Source: an uncultured Bacteroidales bacterium
Lineage (GTDB): Bacteria > Bacteroidota > Bacteroidia > Bacteroidales > P3
Assembly (NCBI GenBank): GCA_937915785.1
Contig: CALGGY010000126.1
Location: 1-5,889, forward strand
DNA: 5,889 nucleotides
Reading direction: 5' to 3'
Part shown: positions 1 to 4,730 of the stretch, piece by piece
How positions within the stretch are numbered: position 1 is the first letter of the stretch
Layout: each line of letters opens with the position of its first letter
Notes under the pieces: model-generated
Told to the model about the DNA's origin: nothing
Seen by the model: the letters and a program-made list of their open reading frames with translations, nothing else
Database searches by the model: none
Translations under genes and position numbers: made by a program

Positions 1-44
1 GTGACTAAAAGCGCTAAGGCAATTACAATTGTTGAACGGAGCAT
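1..44 (-). CDS. 5' end of a probable secreted or membrane protein (partial)
   Basis: An ATG at 44-42 opens a frame that stays open to the window edge and reads MLRSTIVIALALLV. One basic residue followed by a run of Ile, Val, Ala and Leu is what the start of a Sec signal peptide or a membrane anchor looks like. The bases just before the ATG are A-rich (AAACAAATAAT), as is common for leaders in Bacteroidetes. Only 14 codons are visible, so the product cannot be named, and a chance open frame of this length is possible. The gene would lie 85 bp after the rlmI stop, on the same strand. Confidence 0.4.
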   Translation of the reverse strand, partial: MLRSTIVIALALLV

Positions 45-45
45 A

Positions 46-69
46 TTATTTGTTTATTTGTTTAATTGT
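46..69. repeat. Three tandem 8-bp units (TTATTTGT)
   Basis: On the plus strand TTATTTGT occurs at 46-53 and 54-61, and a one-mismatch copy TTAATTGT follows at 62-69. On the minus strand this A-rich block forms the immediate leader of the partial gene that starts at 44, so copy-number change would alter the spacing between any promoter and that start codon. It abuts a heptamer array with a quite different sequence. Confidence 0.7.
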
Positions 70-70
70 A

Positions 71-133
71 AATTCCCAACCGCCAACTCCTAACTCCCAA
101 CTCCCAACCCCCAACTCCCAACTCCCAACTCAT
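71..133 (-). repeat. Tandem GGGAGTT heptamer array, G-quadruplex-capable
   Basis: Nine consecutive 7-bp units can be laid out from 133 down to 71. Read on the minus strand they are ATGAGTT, GGGAGTT twice, GGGGGTT, GGGAGTT twice, AGGAGTT, GGCGGTT and GGGAATT. The five central units (126-92) each hold at least three consecutive guanines separated by short loops, which meets the usual G-quadruplex pattern. The first, degenerate unit contains the TGA stop of rlmI (132-130), so the array begins at the end of that gene and would be carried in its transcript. Such arrays expand and contract by slippage; no function is shown here. Confidence 0.85.
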
Positions 134-1308
134 TCCACGTACAGCAGCAGTCCTTTCAGGTATTCTCCTTCGGGGTGGTAGATGCTTACGGGGTGGTCTG
201 TGGCGTGGGGCAATTGTTTGACAATCCGCACGTTGCGGCGAGCGTTGGCGGCGGCGGTGAACACCATGGTCTGGAAATCGTCGCGGCTCACGGCCTGCGA
301 ACAGGAGAAAGTGAACAGCAGTCCGCCGGTTTTAATCTTTTCCAGAGCCTTTTGGTTGATGTTTTTGTAGCCCTTCAGCCCTTGTTGCAGACTGCGGTGA
401 TTCTTGGCAAAGGCGGGAGGGTCGAGGACTATGATGTCGAAACTGTTGTCTATCTGGTCGAGGTATTGCAACACGTCGGCGGCAACGCCACGGTGCGGAG
501 CATCGGCAAAATTCAGCGCCACGTTTCTGTCGCACAGGGCGATGGCTTTTTTCGATATGTCCACAGTTTCTACGTATTGTGCGCCACCGTGCAGGGCAGC
601 AAGCGAGAAACCGCCCGTGTAGCCGAAGGTGTTGAGCACACGCTTGTCTTGCGAGAGTGTCCGCAACAGGTGCCGGTTCTCGCGTTGATCTATGAAAAAA
701 CCGGTTTTTTGTCCTTCGAAGAAATTGATTACAAAGCGGTTGCCGTCCTCCAAAACTTCCCATTCCTCAGGCTCTTGGCCAAAAATGTACCCGTCGGTGC
801 TGATGCCGTCGGGCAGTGTGGCGGCACTCTTGTCGAACACGGCTTTCAAACGGTCGCCCAGCAGATTACGTAATATTTCCACGAAAGTGCCAAATTCACG
901 GTGCATCCCTTCGGAGTGGGCCTGCAGCACCACAATGCCAGCATAGTAGTCGGCCACAAGTCCCGGCATGCGGTCGCCCTCGGCGTTCACAAGTCGGAAC
1001 ACGTTGGTGTCGGCATTGTCGAAAAATCCCAGTCGGCGGCGGTAATCCACGGCGGAGGCTATCCGCTGTTGCCAAAAGGCTCTGTCGATGGTGGTTTCGC
1101 CAAAATCGAGCACTTTCACCATTATGCTGCTGTTCTGAAAATGGCCTGTGGCAAGTATGTTGCCGTGGCTGTCGCCGATGTGCACTATGTCGCCGTTTTG
1201 GGTATCGCCGTCGATTTTCTGCACTGCTCCGGAGAACACCCACGGGTGGCGTCGCAGCAACGATTTCTCCTTGCCGGGTTTCAGTGTGAGGGTAGGGGTG
1301 TGTTCCAT
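130..1308 (-). CDS. rlmI: RlmI-type 23S rRNA (cytosine-5)-methyltransferase, class I SAM-dependent
   Basis: This enzyme probably transfers a methyl group from S-adenosylmethionine to C5 of a cytosine in 23S rRNA (C1962 in E. coli) in the cytoplasm. Counting from the ATG at 1308 it has 392 residues, close to E. coli RlmI (396). An N-terminal PUA-like RNA-binding region covers about residues 1-75 (start MEHTPTLTLKPGKEKSLLRR). The family signature KTGFFIDQREN lies at 201-211 and the SAM-binding loop VLNTFGYTGGFSLAA at 224-238. Acidic D250 follows, then the catalytic-region motif LDPPAF at 295-300 and FSCS at 334-337 with the likely nucleophile C336. An in-frame TTG lies just before the ATG; I prefer the ATG because it is the stronger start and TTG adds only one residue. 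A GC-rich hairpin lies 15 bp upstream, so expression may depend on read-through. The family is secure; the exact target base is inferred. Confidence 0.92.
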   Translation of the reverse strand: MEHTPTLTLKPGKEKSLLRRHPWVFSGAVQKIDGDTQNGDIVHIGDSHGNILATGHFQNSSIMVKVLDFGETTIDRAFWQQRIASAVDYRRRLGFFDNADTNVFRLVNAEGDRMPGLVADYYAGIVVLQAHSEGMHREFGTFVEILRNLLGDRLKAVFDKSAATLPDGISTDGYIFGQEPEEWEVLEDGNRFVINFFEGQKTGFFIDQRENRHLLRTLSQDKRVLNTFGYTGGFSLAALHGGAQYVETVDISKKAIALCDRNVALNFADAPHRGVAADVLQYLDQIDNSFDIIVLDPPAFAKNHRSLQQGLKGYKNINQKALEKIKTGGLLFTFSCSQAVSRDDFQTMVFTAAANARRNVRIVKQLPHATDHPVSIYHPEGEYLKGLLLYVE

Positions 1309-1323
1309 CAATTTTTACACAAA

Positions 1324-1345
1324 AGGGCGGAGCTGTGTCCGCCCT
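1324..1345 (-). terminator. Hairpin after the gamma-lyase-like gene, just before rlmI
   Basis: On the minus strand the arms AGGGCGGA and TCCGCCCT form a perfect 8-bp GC-rich stem with a 6-base loop, followed by TTTTGTGT. It begins 22 bp after the stop codon of the gamma-lyase-like gene. This fits a Rho-independent terminator with a short T-tract. It also ends only 15 bp before the rlmI ATG, so it may instead act as a leaky attenuator or shape access to the rlmI start. Confidence 0.7.
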
Positions 1346-1367
1346 CGGAAAAATGAATAATAGTTTA

Positions 1368-2552
1368 TTAAATCTTGTCGAGTGCCTGTTTGAGGTCGGC
1401 GATGATGTCCTCCACGTTTTCGATACCCACCGAGAAACGAACAAGACCGTCGGTGATGCCGGCGGCGGCTTTGGCTGTGGCCGACACTTTGGAGTGTGTC
1501 ATGCTGGCGGGGTGCTGTATCAGCGTCTCCACGCCGCCCAGCGACACGGCAAGGATGCAGAGTCTTACATTGTTCATCAGCTTGCGTCCGGCTTCCAGTC
1601 CGTCTTTCAGCTCAAAGCTGATCATTGTGCCGGGTCCGCGCATCTGTTTCTTGGCAAGCTCGTGCTGCGGGTGCGATTTCAGGCCTGGGTATGCCACCGA
1701 TGCTACCTTGGGGTGTTTTTCAAGAAATTCGGCTATATTCATGGCGCTCTCCTGCGCGCGGTCTATGCGTATGCCGAGGGTTTTCAGTCCGCGTATTACC
1801 ATATAGGCCTGATGTGGGTCCATGTTGCCGCCAAGGTTGAGCATCATTGCGTGCAGCTGCTTGTAAAGCTCCACCGTTTTGGTGATTACGATGCCGCCCA
1901 CGATATCGGCGTGGCCGTTGATGAATTTGGTAACGGAGTGCAGAACGATGTCGGCGCCCAAGTCGAGCGGATTTTGCAGATATGGGCTGCAGAAAGTGTT
2001 GTCCACTACCAGCAACAGGTTGTGCTCACGGGCAATTTCGGCACAGGCCGCAATGTCGGTAACGCCCATTGTGGGGTTGGCCGGCGTCTCGATGTACAGC
2101 ATTTTGGTGTTGGGGCGGATGGCGGATTTGATGTTTTCGATGTTCTCGGTTTTTACGTACGAAGATTGTACGCCGAAACGCGACATGTGTCCCTCCATCA
2201 TGGTGCGTGAGGCACCGTAAACGGCGTCGGACGAGATTATATGGTCGCCGGCGTTTAGATAAGCCATGTAAACTGTTGATACGGCGCCCATTCCCGATGC
2301 GAAGGCCACGGCTCCGCAGCCGTGCTCCAGCTCCGCCACCTGACGCTCCAAGGCTGCCACCGTGGGGTTGCCGATGCGGGTATATACATATCCGTTTTTT
2401 TCGCCGGCAAAGCAGGCGGCGCCGTCCTCGGCGCTTTCGAAACGGAAAGTGGATGTCTGGTAGATGGGCACTGTGGCGGCTCCGTATTCGTCGTGGTGTC
2501 CGCCGCCGTGTATCAGTTTGGAGTTGAATCCGAGGTTTTTTGTGTCTGTCAT
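1368..2552 (-). CDS. PLP-dependent Cys/Met metabolism enzyme, methionine gamma-lyase-like
   Basis: A 394-residue enzyme of the trans-sulfuration (Cys/Met metabolism) family, a usual length for the group. These cytoplasmic tetramers use pyridoxal phosphate to eliminate or replace groups on homocysteine-, methionine- or cystathionine-type substrates. Visible elements are YTRIGNPT (57-64, with Y57 and R59 for cofactor phosphate of the neighbouring subunit), SGMGAV (86-91), Y112 stacking on PLP, D184 in VVDNTF, and S206, T208 and the Schiff-base lysine K209 in HSVTKF. The end QHPASMTHS (346-354) and R372 form the substrate carboxylate site. Overall it resembles methionine gamma-lyases such as the Fusobacterium and Pseudomonas putida enzymes. 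However, the position of P. putida Cys116 is Ala114 here, and Lys240-Asp241 align with Met-Leu. Cystathionine gamma-lyase or an O-acylhomoserine enzyme therefore remains possible. The leader before the ATG is A-rich and only 27 bp separate it from the endonuclease stop. Confidence 0.88.
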   Translation of the reverse strand: MTDTKNLGFNSKLIHGGGHHDEYGAATVPIYQTSTFRFESAEDGAACFAGEKNGYVYTRIGNPTVAALERQVAELEHGCGAVAFASGMGAVSTVYMAYLNAGDHIISSDAVYGASRTMMEGHMSRFGVQSSYVKTENIENIKSAIRPNTKMLYIETPANPTMGVTDIAACAEIAREHNLLLVVDNTFCSPYLQNPLDLGADIVLHSVTKFINGHADIVGGIVITKTVELYKQLHAMMLNLGGNMDPHQAYMVIRGLKTLGIRIDRAQESAMNIAEFLEKHPKVASVAYPGLKSHPQHELAKKQMRGPGTMISFELKDGLEAGRKLMNNVRLCILAVSLGGVETLIQHPASMTHSKVSATAKAAAGITDGLVRFSVGIENVEDIIADLKQALDKI

Positions 2553-2579
2553 ATTTTATTATTATATGTTTTAGTTGTT

Positions 2580-3587
2580 TTAAAAATCGAGTAAATATAC
2601 ATCATTCTCGTATTTTTTGAAAATCACGTAGGTTTTCCCATACGATTCAAGCATTTGTTTGGATATGAAAGTTCCGGGTGGAATATTTAATTTTTTGCGG
2701 AAAAATTGGCCCAAAAGAGCATTGCTTTCCGCAGAATGAATTCCTTTATTTCCTGCTTGTGCCACACGCATGAAAAATGGTGGAAAATCTTTGGGAACAA
2801 CCTTGAAAATTGGATTGTTTTTTTCGCCGGGGTCGTTTTTCAAAGGGAAAAAACCATCTTTTTTATCTGATGCGTTGTATGGAATATAAGCTTGGTCGAG
2901 GTCTCTTTTAGTGCCATTTTTTCGGATGCCCCAGTTCAAACCAGAGCCATAGCCTGTTTCATTGCCATCAGACTTTAGAAGCGACACTTTACAAGTGTCT
3001 AGAGGCAACTTATTTGAGAACATTTCCCAAGTGAGATTTTCCAGATTGTCTGATTCGATTTCAGCATCAAATCTTTGTTTTGAAAATTTTATATTTTTTT
3101 TTACGTTGGAGTCCGTTGATAGTATTGTGTCTTTTTCAAGTATTGAAAAATACTTTTCAGCTTCCTTTGAGTCGCAATCCGTCATGCACTCACGTCTTTT
3201 GAAAAAAGCATTCATTGAATAATTGGCAGAACCGCAGAAAGCAATAACAGGTTCGTCTTCTTTAAACCATATATATACTTTTGAATGGATGTCGGATCCT
3301 TTTATTTTATACCTACAAATAAATTCAGGCATATTTTTGTTGCTTTGGATTCTTGAAATGAGTCTGTTTATGTCTTTGTGCTTTTTCTTCGTAAGCCCAA
3401 TTCCGCCAGTCATACCAAGTATTAAATCTACTGAAAATTTATGGTTTTTACCCAAATCCGACAGGTTTATTAAATGTCGATAGATACATTCGGTATCTGT
3501 AAAACCTGTTATGATTTTTAGCGATGTGCAGCCAAGCTCAATAGCCGGATTCAATAAGATGGTTTCCTCAAGCCTTTCTGTGTACAT
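2580..3587 (-). CDS. Type II restriction endonuclease, PLD nuclease plus B3-like domain (NgoFVII/BfiI kind)
   Basis: Probable restriction enzyme that cuts DNA not modified by the adjacent methyltransferase. From the ATG at 3587 it has 335 residues. The N-terminal half carries a phospholipase-D-type nuclease signature: HSK at 101-103 (H101, K103), GSANYS at 119-124 (N122) and E133. This matches the single HxK...N...E set known from the metal-independent enzyme BfiI. The C-terminal part (about 200-335) contains SGLNWG (215-220), AYIPY (233-237), FFPL (246-249), AQAGNKGIHS (276-285), LLGQFFRKKL (291-300), YGKTYVIFKK (316-325) and a final LDF. This is the conserved pattern of the NgoFVII-type C-terminal B3-like DNA-binding domain. 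A longer frame reaches 3635 but would overlap the methyltransferase by 47 bp; the ATG one base after that stop (TAATATG) fits better. The gene is strongly A/T-rich. The recognition site cannot be read from the sequence. Confidence 0.87.
   Translation of the reverse strand: MYTERLEETILLNPAIELGCTSLKIITGFTDTECIYRHLINLSDLGKNHKFSVDLILGMTGGIGLTKKKHKDINRLISRIQSNKNMPEFICRYKIKGSDIHSKVYIWFKEDEPVIAFCGSANYSMNAFFKRRECMTDCDSKEAEKYFSILEKDTILSTDSNVKKNIKFSKQRFDAEIESDNLENLTWEMFSNKLPLDTCKVSLLKSDGNETGYGSGLNWGIRKNGTKRDLDQAYIPYNASDKKDGFFPLKNDPGEKNNPIFKVVPKDFPPFFMRVAQAGNKGIHSAESNALLGQFFRKKLNIPPGTFISKQMLESYGKTYVIFKKYENDVYLLDF
2592..2622 (-). promoter_or_regulatory. Candidate Bacteroidetes-type promoter for the gamma-lyase-like gene
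   Basis: On the minus strand TTTC (2622-2619) is followed after exactly 19 bases by TATATTTA (2599-2592). The Bacteroidetes primary sigma factor consensus is TTTG, about 19 bases, then TAnnTTTG, so each box misses one consensus base. It lies inside the last codons of the endonuclease gene and would give a short leader for the gene starting at 2552. The match is imperfect in A/T-rich DNA, so chance is a real alternative. Confidence 0.25.
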
Positions 3588-3588
3588 A

Positions 3589-4650
3589 TTATTCTTCAAT
3601 GTTTGCTTGTGTGGATTCGTATGGAATTCCCGCAAAAGTTTTTAATATTGCTTCAAAAATAATTTGTGCGCCTCTGCATGGAACAGCCATTCCAATTTGT
3701 TTGCGGACAGACTCTTTGCTTCCGACAAAAACGTAATCGTCAGGAAATGTTTGCAACCTCGCGCGTTCACGATTTGTTAATGCTCGTGGCTCTGACCAGT
3801 GATAAACGTGTGTGCCCCCACCGCCTGATCCCGTTATTGTATATGATGGTAATGATGGGTCAAGTCTTTTGTATATTTGACTCATCCTTGCGCCACGAAC
3901 GTTCAAACGCAAATGTTCTGGCAGATTAGCGTTAAAGGCGTTTTGTCCGGGCAGAATGTGGTTTAACCGTTCAACAACAATCGCTGATTGTGTTGTTTGC
4001 TCGTTATTGGCAGTTTTTTTTGAAATAGGCGGATTCTCTATAGCGTTTTTACAAGAGACATCGCAATTAATATATGGCTGCGTTGAAGGAATGCTAAATT
4101 CAAAAGGCTGGTCGTTGCGGATGCCGACAATGATGATTCTATGTCGTGCTTGAGGAACCCCATATTGCTCAAATTTGTATAGATTGGGGTATATTTTGTA
4201 ACCTGCTTTTTTCATGGAATCGAAAATGATTCGCATAGCACGCCCTTCGTTTGCACTTTGTAATCCACCTACATTTTCGGCCAAAAACCACAAAGGTTGT
4301 TTTTCTTGCAGGACTTTTATACCATAAGAATACAGAGCGCCGAACTGTCCGTCAAACCCTTTCTGTTCCCCAACAATACTGAAGTCATTGCACGGGAAGC
4401 CGAATGCCAATGCGTCAATATCACCGATTTGATAAAGCCGTTCCAGTTCAAGTCTTCTAATATCATCACAAACGACAGATTCTGGTCTTGTCGGACAAAT
4501 GTTTATTATGTACGTACGACAAGTGTCGAAGTCATAATCATTTGCCCATTGGTGAGTTATCTTCCAGTCAGGATTGCCAATATCTGCGTTTATAGCACCT
4601 TTTGCAATACCACCCGGACCGGAAAATAGTTCTCCAAGTCTGAAAATCAT
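3589..4650 (-). CDS. DNA (cytosine-5-)-methyltransferase of a type II R-M system
   Basis: This enzyme methylates C5 of a cytosine in a specific DNA site using S-adenosylmethionine, and so protects host DNA from the endonuclease encoded next to it. It has 353 residues, typical for a stand-alone C5 methyltransferase. The motifs run in standard order: motif I LFSGPGG (8-14), motif IV GFPCNDFS (84-91) with catalytic C87, motif VI ENV (125-127) and motif VIII QARHR (167-171). A short target-recognition region follows at about 180-285, then motif IX RERARLQ (294-300) and motif X QIGMAVP (318-324). Motif IV has PCN where PCQ is usual, and motif X has GMAVPC where GNAVPP-like sequence is usual; all catalytic residues remain. 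The start is the ATG at 4650 after an A-rich leader. The stop is one base from the endonuclease start, so the two are probably co-translated. Base composition is far more A/T-rich than in the flanking genes. Confidence 0.93.
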   Translation of the reverse strand: MIFRLGELFSGPGGIAKGAINADIGNPDWKITHQWANDYDFDTCRTYIINICPTRPESVVCDDIRRLELERLYQIGDIDALAFGFPCNDFSIVGEQKGFDGQFGALYSYGIKVLQEKQPLWFLAENVGGLQSANEGRAMRIIFDSMKKAGYKIYPNLYKFEQYGVPQARHRIIIVGIRNDQPFEFSIPSTQPYINCDVSCKNAIENPPISKKTANNEQTTQSAIVVERLNHILPGQNAFNANLPEHLRLNVRGARMSQIYKRLDPSLPSYTITGSGGGGTHVYHWSEPRALTNRERARLQTFPDDYVFVGSKESVRKQIGMAVPCRGAQIIFEAILKTFAGIPYESTQANIEE

Positions 4651-4681
4651 TTTTATATTCTTTTAATGGTATAAAACTCAT

Positions 4682-4721
4682 AACAAGCCATGTGTCAGAA
4701 AATTATGACACATGGCTTGTT
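4682..4721. terminator. Perfect 16-bp inverted repeat between kamA and the methyltransferase gene
   Basis: AACAAGCCATGTGTCA (4682-4697) and its exact reverse complement (4706-4721) enclose an 8-base loop. On the minus strand the hairpin begins 9 bp after the kamA stop. It is preceded by an A-rich stretch and followed by ATGAGTTTT, a weak T-tract. On the plus strand the following bases are much T-richer (TATTTTTTATTTTTT). It most likely ends kamA transcription and may work in both directions. It also lies 31 bp before the methyltransferase ATG, so a role as a protein-binding operator cannot be excluded. Confidence 0.72.
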
Positions 4722-4730
4722 CAGTATTTT

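Noticed and set aside
175..873. Long plus-strand open frame opposite rlmI
   Set aside because: It is the antisense shadow of a well-supported methyltransferase gene in high-G+C sequence and shows no recognisable motif of its own.
896..1444. Minus-strand open frame spanning the rlmI start and the hairpin
   Set aside because: It is out of frame with both real genes, runs across a terminator-like hairpin, and its Arg-rich product looks like a frame-shifted shadow.
1335..2210. Long plus-strand open frame opposite the gamma-lyase-like gene
   Set aside because: It overlaps the coding region of a clear PLP enzyme, and its His/Val/Gly-rich translation matches what antisense of such a gene gives.
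2580..4650. Absence of GCSGC sites (the known NgoFVII site) in the cassette as evidence for the same specificity
   Set aside because: I saw no GCGGC or GCCGC in this stretch by eye, but in A/T-rich DNA of this length few are expected, and the flanking genes contain several, so it is not informative.
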